64,000 bases of DNA, taken from NCBI RefSeq assembly GCF_024347615.1, contig NZ_AP025509.1, positions 868,001 through 932,000 of the forward strand. Reading direction: 5' to 3'. Each line of letters begins with the position of its first letter. Within the stretch, counting starts at the first letter, position 1. This document shows positions 9,001 through 15,592 of this stretch, piece by piece. The notes below the pieces were generated by a model. The model searched no databases. It was not told where the DNA came from and saw only the letters and a list, made by a program, of their open reading frames with translations. The stretch is from Vibrio splendidus. Its GTDB lineage: Bacteria; Pseudomonadota; Gammaproteobacteria; Enterobacterales; Vibrionaceae. The translations under genes were made by a program, and so were the position numbers.

Positions 9001-11944
9001 AATCAGCAAGGCTGACTTAGACGCAGGCCATTTAACCTTTACGCCGATCACTAATGAAAACGGCGCCAACTATGCGCAATTTACATTTACTGCGAATGAT
9101 GGCCATAAAAATTCGGCAAGCGCAACGATGGTAGTGGATGTTAGTGCAGTCAATGATGCACCTATCGTTGGATCGAGTTTTATTAGTTCTTTAGAAGATA
9201 AGCCTCATGCGTTCACCACCGCAGACTTTAAATATTCTGATATTGATGGAGATGCGTTAAACCACATCACGATTACCAATGTCGCCCATGGCGTGTTATC
9301 GCTGAATGGCACCACAGTGAATGTTGGTGATGACGTCAGCGCCTCCGACGTTTCATCACTCATCTTCACCCCAACTCACAACTACTTTAGTTCTGGTGTC
9401 AGCGGATTAGGAGGGGTGCAATTTACCGCAAACGATGGTCATCTTGATTCAAAAGAAGGGTCAATACTCATTAATATAGCGAGTGTCGCTGACCCTGCAA
9501 CATTCAGTGGAGACTCCACAGGAGTGGCCAAAGAAGACATAACACTTCAAGCTTCAGGTACGTTGACGGCGAGTGATCCTGATGGAACAGCAGGGTTTAC
9601 CGCGGTACAGGGTGGAGCTGGAATAGCCGGAAGCAAAGGCTATGGGCACGCTCATATCGATGTAAATGGTCACTGGACTTACGACCTTGATAACAACCAT
9701 CCTATAGTTCAACAGCTTGGCGAAGGTCAGACAGACACTGAAACCATCACGGTTCAATCTGCAGATGGCACGCACCATGATATCGTGGTTACCATTACCG
9801 GAACCAATGACGCACCGATTCTCGGCGTTAACCAAACATCATCAACGACAGGCACATTAACAGAGACAGATGTAGACGTTAATGACACTCATATGTTCTC
9901 TGTCGTCAGCTCAACAGGGCAATTCGGTTCATTGTCGGTAGATCCAAATACTGGTGACTACGTCTACACACCAAATACCTCTATCACAGGAATGAGTTAT
10001 AACTCTGCCACCAACTCCTATCATGGTGTCGATGTATTCGAAGTAAAAGTCAGTGACGGCCATACGGAAGATTCGAAATTCATCACCTTTGATGCCTCGG
10101 GACATGTCACCATGTCACCAACGGGTAGCTTAGTCACCTCGACGACTGTTCCGCACCAACCTGTGGTAACTGCGACGCAACCAACCTTGCCTTCAGGCAC
10201 TAACGTCGCGCCAACGAACACCGTTACTCTGGATCTCGCGTCAACAAGCGATTCAGGTTCATCGCAAACTGACAACCTGACCAATGACACGACCCCAACG
10301 ATTACCGGACACACTGATATTCCATTCTCGAAAGTCACGATTTACGATGGTTCCACACCCGTTGGACACTCGGTATCTGATGCCTCTGGCCAATATAGTG
10401 TTTCAGTAAGCAGCTTATCGGACGGCGATCATAATCTATCCGCCAAAGCATTGGCTCCTTCATCAGTGATGTCTGCAACTTCTTCGCCTCTGTCTGTCCA
10501 TATAGATACGCAAGTACACGTCGGTATTCAAACAGACCCGATTACCGCCGACAATGTGATTAATGCTCAAGAATCCAACAGCTCCATTGACATCACCGGA
10601 TCCGTTTCTGGCGATTTTAATACAGGCGACATTGTGACTTTAGATGTAAATGGGACACAGCATACTGGCGTGGTCGATGCAAAAGGACACTATTCAATTG
10701 CCGTACCTGGCAGTGAACTCATCGCCGATGCTGACCAAAAAATAGAGGCATCAGTAGCGGTAACAGATACCGCAGGTAATAGCGCTCATGCCACTGCAGA
10801 TGTTACTTACCAAGTTGATACACAGGTTAGCGTTCCTACGATTACCTTTGAAAACGCAGGGGCAGACAACTTATACAGCAAAGCTGAAATCGCCCGAGGA
10901 CAAGCAAACACGATCACAGCAACCGTTACGCCTCCTGGTGATGCCAAAATCGGTGAGCATCTTGTCGTTAACGGTCAGGATCATGTATTAGATGCTCATA
11001 CTCTACAGCACGGAATACAAATTGAAGTTCATCCGGGTTCTAATGTACAAGCAACAATGACTGACGAACACGGTAATACCGCGGGTAGCCAAGGTTTTGC
11101 TGCAAGCGCTATTCCTGAACCAATTATTGTCAGACCGCCATCGGGAAGCCACCAAGTGTCTGGCACTCTTGGAATACCACCACTGTTACCATCTTTAACT
11201 CCGGTACCAACAGCACAAAGCGGTTGGCGAATCCATTTACCTAATGGACAATATGTCACCAGCCACCATGGGCAATATGGAACATTAACCATTGATCCTC
11301 AAACCGGCCACTTACATTACCAAGAGCAAGCTCAGGTTCATACGGGCCCACATGGCAGCGCTTCAGGTATCGGTCAACATGAAGATAAATTTGAAGTAGC
11401 ATTGCAAGGGTCAAATCAAGATGAAGTGGTCGCCCATGTGAATATTCAGATACTCAGTCATGGGCCTGGACATAGTGGAAAGCTGACAGTTGGAACTGAA
11501 GTGGTTGATATGACAATCACACCTTTAGTCCATACATCGCACCCTGCGCCACCGCCACCGCCTCCTGTTCAACATGACGAGCCAGATATGGCTTCGCAAG
11601 CCGACTTTACGGTCACACTAAGCGATGATAGTAATCTGGATTTAACCCAGCAGACCCATCAAGAACCCGAACAGAAAACCAGCCACCATGGTGCAGCAGC
11701 TTATCTGGATGCATTGGGCATTAAACCCGATGCGACATCGACAACGGTTCACGATCAACCTGCGGATATGGATATCGTACTTGCACAAGTCGACCAACCA
11801 GATGCAGCAACACATGACCAAGCGCACTTGGATATGTCAGACGCGCTGGAACACCATGATGCAAACATCAACCATAACCAAGATGATGAGCACCATCATC
11901 ACAACGATATCGATGGGTTACCGGACATTGATCCAAATAGTTAA
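2..11944 (+). CDS. Giant VCBS/cadherin-like repeat surface protein (5' truncated)
   Basis: The reading frame is open at the left edge, and the first codons already encode a VCBS repeat (VTEDHNID...), so the true N-terminus lies outside; the TTG at 35 is only an internal codon. At least 3980 residues are visible. VCBS repeats of about 100 residues (pattern ...VTED...G.L.v.D.D.Ge..F......G..G.l.i...G.W.Y.ld n) dominate. Interspersed are tandem-95/cadherin-like units (TEDT...DLLANT.D.D.ND) that recur near 4030, 4690, 6740 and 7790. Bacterial Ig-like units lie near 10200-10900, and a degenerate last VCBS-like unit at about 11200-11460. A proline run (PPPPPP near 11550) leads into an Asp/His-rich C-terminus. 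No GGxGxDxLx nonapeptides are visible. Such proteins are typically type I-secreted adhesins of the cell surface or biofilm matrix. The adjacent convergent secretion operon is the likely exporter (inference). Confidence 0.93.
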   Translation, partial: VTEDHNIDSQGLLHANGKIDVIDPDQNENSVTPEVISGKYGSLTIDADGHWQYQVDNSLSNVQALTAATSLHESFTIHTKDGTPQTIDMTIGGNDDNAVITGVDAGTLTEDLTTQVQGQLSVTDSDLGEDHFQASQVTSNFGTLSITKDGAWTYSLDNNNPVVQRLGQGSTATDIVTVHSADGTAHQVMVTINGTNDHAVITSSSANSPSSFFAIGTSNGSSQVTEDKDLTVSGQLNITDIDSKEAHFSNSDLKGTLGTLHLKDNGDWSYDLDNKNPQVQALGQGSTTTDIITIHSADGTPHQIAITVNGTNDKAVISGTSSGAVTEETQLQTSGTLAVTDVDTGEAHFSNTDIVGSFGTLHLTDTGSWTYDLDNTNPNVQALGKGATATDTITVHSADGTPHQVTITVNGTNDAATVSSATVAIDETDKAVTTSGTLTSTDVDNPDNTFTPDSITGSNGDLTIDASGHWVFTANSAFNQLNVGDKVEETFTVTSVDGTPSTIKVTINGTNDAATVSSATVAIDETDKAVTTSGTLTSTDVDNTDNTFTPDSVVGSNGDLTIDANGHWTFTANSAFNQLNVGDKVEETFTVSSVDGTASTIKVTINGTNDKATVSTATVSVDETDKAVTTSGTLTSTDVDNPDNAFTPDSIAGTNGDLTIDGNGHWSFTANSAFNQLNVGDKVEETFTVSSVDGTTSTIKVTINGTNDKATVSSASIAIDETDKAITTSGTLTSTDVDNPDNTFTPVSLTGTHGGLTIDANGHWVFTAGSAFNQLNIGDKVEETFTVSSIDGTPSTIKVTINGTNDKATVSSATVAIDETDKAVTTSGTLTSIDVDNPDNAFTPDSITGTNGNLTIGANGQWTFTANSTFNQLNVGDKVEETFTVSSVDGTPSTIKVTINGTNDAATVSTATVSVDETDKAVTTSGTLTSIDVDNPDNAFTPDSITGTNGNLTIGANGQWTFTANSAFNQLNVGDKVEETFTVTSIDGTPSTIKVTINGTNDAATVSSATVAIDETDKAVTTSGTLTSIDVDNPDNAFTPDSITGTNGNLTIGANGQWTFTANSAFNQLNVGDKVEETFTVSSIDGTPSTIKVTINGTNDKAVISGTSAGVVTEESQLKTSGSLTVTDVDAGQAHFSNTDIAGTLGTLHLTDSGTWTYDLDNKNPTVQALGKGTTATDTITVHSADGTPHQITITVNGTNDAAVITGTTTGNVDEGHGSFGDMSPDYAQPGLVKLGQAGLSADGKLDIVDPDTGESQFDSKGGAWNNSYHGQYGHLILNPDGTWHYHVTVGSVDWVSHRNTTVGTTIDELGENQTLTDTITVYSKDGTSHDIVITIHGDNDRPYISSEVTLSTGTEDTALTFTKADLLANTVDVDANDAGKLSIANLLVDHGSVVDNKDGTYTFTPTKDYNGQVHFSYDVTDAHGGITATGANLHLQATGDAATITGIDQGNVTEDRGYIDTQYNLHFDGKLDIVDPDQGEAQFDIQRGHTYHGIGYDTKMGGWVLLQQDGTYTYTIDNRKPEIQNLGSTETLVDKVTIHSVDGTSHEIQITIHGTNDDPKVSSVTTLPAGTEDTDVVLHASDLLANATDIDHNDAGQLSVANLTADHGKITDNHDGTFTFHPALDYNGKVSFTYDVKDAHAGSTATSASMTLAPTSDAAVITGPHSGDITEDKLQQYQGMLSVHGDLHIIDPDSGEDHFTTVTKIHDPFNSHQNGLIISPSGYWYYSVRNDLVQHMAQGETTDLVYEVSTVDGTTQRINITLHGTNDNPHLIFSGYGSLGGGSNPISTDEDKAVTIPIERFSLVGKDIDHGDALHLEQLSVDHGTAVISPDGKTVLYTPEANFNGRATFTYYIADSHGARAIDPSTGHIGMSGMMLSVNAVSDKAIISGVDTASIIEDHNIGHSSAQKIAVSGSLSVTDPDTGEDHFRFNQFGEKAIHDPFGGDLRITPAGSWGYEVSNSRLQSLAEGEVEKVVYRVYSADHTAHDITITVTGTNDQPTIIATTLAHGTEDTHYQMQASQFGFTDIDSGDTLHSIAITDLPPATQGKFLLDGHDVTAGQQIPTADISKLQFVPAQDFNGDVQFKYTVNDGHTDSQEATNTLHIDAVGDKAVISGVDTGDVYENRNPDMSPDFAQPGMAHLTNSMIHVEGQLTIIDPDTGENSFDSKGIGYTYHGKYGHLILNTDGKWFYGVATGTADVNGGLTTNVGSTIDQLGANETLTDTITIQSKDGTTHDIVITIHGDNDRPYCNSEVQLNSGKEDTQVSLTTQELLANTVDVDANDLGKLTIANLHADHGSIQDNKDGTYTFTPTKDYNGQVHFSYDVKDAHGGVTHTGASTTLAAVDDKTIISGIDHGVATEDIATHMSTNANIMDAVDWQALQVTDVDSPNTQVTVEFAGKQYTWNIGSNLDVTTPYGKFQFHTIASGSHKGEHSWSYIGDNNNVHVQELKHGESLTESIKLIATDGTEFPITVKVNGTEDGVVIDSNSELGHVVENAQTGASVTGNVVAHDVDLHDTVSWTQTPTGGISGQYGTFHLSADGQWHYDVDQSKATKLGDGDEYWEHFTVEAVSTDGSHVSKSVSVVVHGNNDVPTVSGEVSLPSGKEDTSIHITQAELIANATDVDTNDRGWLHVENLTADHGSLVSNSDGSFTFNPDPNYNGTVNFTYDVADRHGGIAHTRANTSLVAVNDAATFTGDSGSISEDTNIHHNLHTTGSATIPDALFCHGHLIVSDADGHGEAALDLKGQQKISLDGTYGHFDITSTGRWVYKADNNSVPIQDLDNGQTLTDSIEVTSKDGTKHSITVTINGTTDDPVLHSLSDSGVQHSGPVEGNLLTGSGTDQGLSGAATDTDSNAHLVLQDIQIKDPVSGYVAVRPGQPHTMAGIGTLAIEANGHYTFTPEAGFTGKVPSMVYRVGDDGGNPIGDSSQNSLSIEVTPPLQHAPTVTGQTVSTNEDITRTFTTSEFGYSDQDGDTLQFVTISSIPSHGLLLLNGNAVTANQQISKADLDAGHLTFTPITNENGANYAQFTFTANDGHKNSASATMVVDVSAVNDAPIVGSSFISSLEDKPHAFTTADFKYSDIDGDALNHITITNVAHGVLSLNGTTVNVGDDVSASDVSSLIFTPTHNYFSSGVSGLGGVQFTANDGHLDSKEGSILINIASVADPATFSGDSTGVAKEDITLQASGTLTASDPDGTAGFTAVQGGAGIAGSKGYGHAHIDVNGHWTYDLDNNHPIVQQLGEGQTDTETITVQSADGTHHDIVVTITGTNDAPILGVNQTSSTTGTLTETDVDVNDTHMFSVVSSTGQFGSLSVDPNTGDYVYTPNTSITGMSYNSATNSYHGVDVFEVKVSDGHTEDSKFITFDASGHVTMSPTGSLVTSTTVPHQPVVTATQPTLPSGTNVAPTNTVTLDLASTSDSGSSQTDNLTNDTTPTITGHTDIPFSKVTIYDGSTPVGHSVSDASGQYSVSVSSLSDGDHNLSAKALAPSSVMSATSSPLSVHIDTQVHVGIQTDPITADNVINAQESNSSIDITGSVSGDFNTGDIVTLDVNGTQHTGVVDAKGHYSIAVPGSELIADADQKIEASVAVTDTAGNSAHATADVTYQVDTQVSVPTITFENAGADNLYSKAEIARGQANTITATVTPPGDAKIGEHLVVNGQDHVLDAHTLQHGIQIEVHPGSNVQATMTDEHGNTAGSQGFAASAIPEPIIVRPPSGSHQVSGTLGIPPLLPSLTPVPTAQSGWRIHLPNGQYVTSHHGQYGTLTIDPQTGHLHYQEQAQVHTGPHGSASGIGQHEDKFEVALQGSNQDEVVAHVNIQILSHGPGHSGKLTVGTEVVDMTITPLVHTSHPAPPPPPPVQHDEPDMASQADFTVTLSDDSNLDLTQQTHQEPEQKTSHHGAAAYLDALGIKPDATSTTVHDQPADMDIVLAQVDQPDAATHDQAHLDMSDALEHHDANINHNQDDEHHHHNDIDGLPDIDPNS
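1244..3301 (+). repeat. Seven tandem 294-bp units inside the giant gene
   Basis: Seven consecutive 98-residue units start at 1244, 1538, 1832, 2126, 2420, 2714 and 3008. Each begins (A/K)ATVS and contains DETDKA and VEETFTV, ending TINGTND. Units 5, 6 and 7 are almost identical in DNA over most of their length (compare 2475-2600, 2769-2894 and 3066-3190). This implies recent duplication or gene conversion. Units 1-4 are more diverged. The flanking VCBS repeats differ clearly in sequence. Confidence 0.93.
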
Positions 11945-11962
11945 CCGATAACGAGACTAAAC

Positions 11963-11991
11963 AAAAGGGAGCACATGATGTGCTCCCTTTT
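11963..11991. terminator. Bidirectional terminator between the giant gene and the secretion operon
   Basis: Perfect 13-bp stem (AAAAGGGAGCACA, loop TGA, TGTGCTCCCTTTT) at 11963-11975/11979-11991. The A-rich and T-rich stem ends let it serve both converging transcripts. Confidence 0.9.
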
Positions 11992-12033
11992 CTATTTTCT
12001 TATTCGTATACTCTCATCGACTAGTTAAAGTAG

Positions 12034-13347
12034 CTACCTTTCACCAAATGCGACACTGACATTGGTGTAGATCGGTTTCCATAAATACTGGAAAACGGAC
12101 TTCTCACCGGTTGTAATATCTACCTCGCCCGTCATACCTGGCAAGATAGAAAAGCTCTCCGGATTATCACGGAAATAGGGAACATCCACCGAGACGACGA
12201 CTTCATAATAGATCTCGCCACGTTCGCTTTGACTTGTGGTCGGTGAAATACTCTCAACCGCTCCTTTTAGCGCCCCAAAGCGGCTGTAATCAAACGCATC
12301 AATCTTGATACGAGTCGGCTGCCCTACACTAACAAAACCAATATCTCTTGGCGATAAACGCGCTTTAAAGTCTGCTTTCCCACCAACAGGAACAATTTCA
12401 ACCACTGTCCCACCCGGCTGAATAACACCTCCGTTCTGTGTACTTGGCAGGCTTTGCACCAAACCTTGTAGCGGCGACACTAACATGGTGTAGGTCAGTT
12501 TCGCTTGGCTTGAACGTACTCTGGCGTTCAGGGCTGACAAGTCAGAGACGGCTTTAGAACGATCATCGCTCACTTTAGCTTTCGCCTCGGCCAGAAGCTG
12601 TATAATTTTTTGGTCATTACTGTCAGCTTGTCTAATCAATACCGACTTCTTGCCACGAGCTTCTTCAATTTTCTGCTCAATACTGGCCAGTTTCTGACGC
12701 ATTTCAAGCACACGTAAGCGTGAAATGTTGCCCGATTTATAACCCTTTTCCAGTATGTTCAACTCTTGCTTAGTCGCATTTAACTCTTTCTCATAACTCG
12801 GCAAGGCCTTTTCTACGCTACGAAGCTGCTCTGCAATTTGCTCGCTCTCTTTCTCAAGCACCACACGCTTTTGGAAGTAGAGGGCTTTTTGCGCGTTTAG
12901 CTGCGCTTTTTGTTGGCTGACGATCTCTGGGTAATCGACCTCAAACTCAGCAAGGTTAGGCTCACGCTGCTCAAGCAGCGCATTCATACGTTCCACACTG
13001 GCTAGAAGCGTCACTTGTTGGGACTTTAGCTCTTCAAGGGCGGTACGCTGGAAAGTGGCATCAAACTCAACAAGCGGCTGGCCTTTCTCTACCAACTGGC
13101 CTTCTTTAACGAGAATTTGCTTTAACTTACCGCCAATCGCGCTTTGTAATACTTGCTTCTCGCCTTCCGGAATCACAGCACCTTTGGCTTTGGCGATTTC
13201 ATCAACTTGAGTGACTACAGACCAAGTGGCAAAAGCAATAACACATAAGGCAACCGACCATGTGGCCAGCGCCAATGTACGAGCCGTATTTTGTGATTCA
13301 ACAAGTTCACCGTAGCGCTTGCCCTTCTCGATAGATTGTTTAGTCAT
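12034..13347 (-). CDS. HlyD-family type I secretion membrane-fusion protein
   Basis: A 437-residue adaptor that would bridge the inner-membrane ABC exporter to an outer-membrane TolC-type channel. One N-terminal membrane segment (about residues 25-45, LALATWSVALCVIAFATW) is followed by a split lipoyl/biotinyl-like domain (VLVKEG.LV.KGQPLVEFD type). A long Gln/Glu/Lys-rich coiled coil comes next, then the C-terminal beta-barrel (SPRDIGFV.VGQ...KIDAFDY). The length is usual for HlyD/LapC proteins. I place the start at 13347 because AAGGAG lies seven bases upstream. That ATG overlaps the stop of the upstream ABC gene as ATGACTAA, which implies translational coupling. It is the last gene of the three-gene secretion operon. 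No TolC homologue is in the window. Confidence 0.93.
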   Translation of the reverse strand: MTKQSIEKGKRYGELVESQNTARTLALATWSVALCVIAFATWSVVTQVDEIAKAKGAVIPEGEKQVLQSAIGGKLKQILVKEGQLVEKGQPLVEFDATFQRTALEELKSQQVTLLASVERMNALLEQREPNLAEFEVDYPEIVSQQKAQLNAQKALYFQKRVVLEKESEQIAEQLRSVEKALPSYEKELNATKQELNILEKGYKSGNISRLRVLEMRQKLASIEQKIEEARGKKSVLIRQADSNDQKIIQLLAEAKAKVSDDRSKAVSDLSALNARVRSSQAKLTYTMLVSPLQGLVQSLPSTQNGGVIQPGGTVVEIVPVGGKADFKARLSPRDIGFVSVGQPTRIKIDAFDYSRFGALKGAVESISPTTSQSERGEIYYEVVVSVDVPYFRDNPESFSILPGMTGEVDITTGEKSVFQYLWKPIYTNVSVAFGER

Positions 13348-15592
13348 TAGCGACTCCTTGCTTAGACTTTGATTGTTCTTGTTGGGCTGCATTTTGTTGA
13401 GCAGACGCCTCTTGAGTTGACGGCTGTAGCTCTTGAGATAACGGTTGCTCAGATAACAGCGGTTCTTGAGAAGCTTGAGGCTCTGAAGGCTGTTCCTGCT
13501 TCGAAGACTGCTCCGGCTCTAATGGACCGGCATAAACCACTGCACCTTCATTTAATACCACCACTTTATCGGCAAGCTTGATTAAATCCGGATCGTGGGA
13601 CGTGTAAATCACCGTTGCTTTTCCTTTTTTCGACTGCACAAACTCACCAAATATACGTTTAGCATTTGGGTGAGCATCAGGCACAGGATTATCCATTAAG
13701 AACATTGGGTAGTCATAAACCAGCGCTTTCGCGTCAATGAGGATCTGCGCGACGCTGCCAGACAACATGTCAAAAAGGCTGTCCGGCTGAATACTGCTGA
13801 TGGAAGTATCGAGCCCACCTGATAATGTCTCGAACCAACGCTTTCCTCCCACAATTTCAATTGCAGAGATCATTTTCTGATCTTCGACTTTGTGACCGTC
13901 GTTTAGCCACTCTCGAATACTCAGCGTAAGCAAATCAGGATATGCGGCTCGAATGAAACACCAGTGGCGATAAAGCTGCGGATCGTATTGAACGAGGTTA
14001 ACGCCTTCAAGCTCGACCATGCCGTTTTGGATAGGCTGCAAGCCAGACAGCACTTCAATTAATGTTGATTTACCGCTCCCAGAAGGGCCGGTAATCGCGA
14101 CAATTTCACCGGCTTCAATATCAAAGCTCACACCATTCAAAGCGGGGCGACTCTGTTTAGGATAACGCAGTGTCACTTGGTCTAATTTCAAGTTAGGCGC
14201 TACCACAGGTAACGGGTGATGCTGGTAACTGAATTCACGCTCAGATGGCTGAGACAAAATACGGTTCACTTGCAGCTTGGATTGATTAAAGCTATTAAAA
14301 CGCATCGCGCTGTTTGCCAACACCTGAGCTGGGCCAGTCACCTTAGATATCAACATCATTGAAGCAATCAAACCACCGGGCGTCATCACTTGTTCAAAAA
14401 TAAGTCCTATTCCTAACCCCATCACGGCGAGTGTCGACCCCACACCAATGAAATAGTAAATCGAGGTGTACCGGCTCTGGAGAACCGATTGATTAAAGGT
14501 CACTGTTGAAGCAAGAAGATTGGCCTTTTTGAAACGTTGAATCCAGTGCTCTGAGAATCCAGCACTGCGAATAAAGGCAAGCTTGGATGACAGTTCATTG
14601 GTCATGTTTTGACGATTCGTACCTGCCACTGTCGATTGCATTGAGCGCTTACTGCTAGAGCGTATCGAGCGTTTTGCTAGCAAGTAATAAAGGATTAAAG
14701 AGACGACTGGAACCAGTACCAACCATCCGCCTAAAACACCTATCGCAAGTACAAAAATAAGAATGAATGGCAGATCAAACAGCGCATTTCCTAATGGCCC
14801 CGATAGCACACCTGAAATACGCTCTGACAGCATCACTTGGTTTTGCTGACTAGAAGAAGCTGTTTGCTGATTTTGAGCATAGCTATTACGAAGCAGACGC
14901 TGCACGAGGGATTGAGAAATCTCACGACTTACTCGGTTGGAAACTGAAGCAAACACTCGGCTACGTAATGTTCTCAACCAACCCATCATCACAAACAACA
15001 ACGCCGCGCCAATGGCGATACCTTGCAACTCATGCCCTGCATCACCACCAATCACATGGTCATAAATCGACATCGTGATGAAGGGAACAGCAAGCGCAAA
15101 TAAGTTAGTGATAAAGCTGACCAACAACAATTTAGGAATGATGGGACGAAACGCATGTAACCTTTCGCCAACCCAGTCAGGAGAGGCCTTCTCTAATGGT
15201 GGCCCATCGATAACGATGAAAAACTGAGGGACATCGGTGATGTCGTCATTGGCGTTAAAAGCAACAAATTGCTTGGATTCTAAATGACCAGAGACCAGCT
15301 CATGTTCACCAAGTACCAGTAAGACCAATTTATGTTCACCAACTTCATCTAGGTTGGCAACCAAGCGATAAGGCAGTGCAAGCCTGTCGAACAAGGCAAA
15401 CATATCGTCGATTGATTCAATGCCATTTTCATCGACCCATTGATGTGCGAACAACTGGATATTAGCATTCACTTCCAACTGCTTAAGAACGGAAAGGCTC
15501 TCGGTTTCTAAATGATTCATCACCTCTTGTCGACCGCTGGTATCTGCACGGTTGTTCTTACCTGAAGGGTTACCAATATCTAAACGATTCAT
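13340..15592 (-). CDS. Type I secretion ABC exporter subunit A, degenerate ATPase motifs
   Basis: A 750-residue ABC exporter half. The first ~130 residues are a soluble domain placed where LapB/HlyB-type exporters have a C39-like domain, but I see no catalytic Cys/His motif. The membrane domain spans about 145-440. The nucleotide-binding domain has an intact Walker A (GPSGSGKST, residues 502-510). The signature is LSGSV (610-614) instead of LSGGQ. Walker B reads FLMDNP, so the catalytic Glu is Asn635 after Asp634. The Q-loop Gln is not apparent, and the switch His (TSHDPD) is kept. The last ~60 residues are a Gln/Glu/Ser/Pro-rich tail. The start ATG (15592) overlaps the upstream stop as ATGA and has AGGAGG in front. 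It probably pairs with the next ABC protein as a heterodimer (inference). Confidence 0.9.
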   Translation of the reverse strand: MNRLDIGNPSGKNNRADTSGRQEVMNHLETESLSVLKQLEVNANIQLFAHQWVDENGIESIDDMFALFDRLALPYRLVANLDEVGEHKLVLLVLGEHELVSGHLESKQFVAFNANDDITDVPQFFIVIDGPPLEKASPDWVGERLHAFRPIIPKLLLVSFITNLFALAVPFITMSIYDHVIGGDAGHELQGIAIGAALLFVMMGWLRTLRSRVFASVSNRVSREISQSLVQRLLRNSYAQNQQTASSSQQNQVMLSERISGVLSGPLGNALFDLPFILIFVLAIGVLGGWLVLVPVVSLILYYLLAKRSIRSSSKRSMQSTVAGTNRQNMTNELSSKLAFIRSAGFSEHWIQRFKKANLLASTVTFNQSVLQSRYTSIYYFIGVGSTLAVMGLGIGLIFEQVMTPGGLIASMMLISKVTGPAQVLANSAMRFNSFNQSKLQVNRILSQPSEREFSYQHHPLPVVAPNLKLDQVTLRYPKQSRPALNGVSFDIEAGEIVAITGPSGSGKSTLIEVLSGLQPIQNGMVELEGVNLVQYDPQLYRHWCFIRAAYPDLLTLSIREWLNDGHKVEDQKMISAIEIVGGKRWFETLSGGLDTSISSIQPDSLFDMLSGSVAQILIDAKALVYDYPMFLMDNPVPDAHPNAKRIFGEFVQSKKGKATVIYTSHDPDLIKLADKVVVLNEGAVVYAGPLEPEQSSKQEQPSEPQASQEPLLSEQPLSQELQPSTQEASAQQNAAQQEQSKSKQGVAND

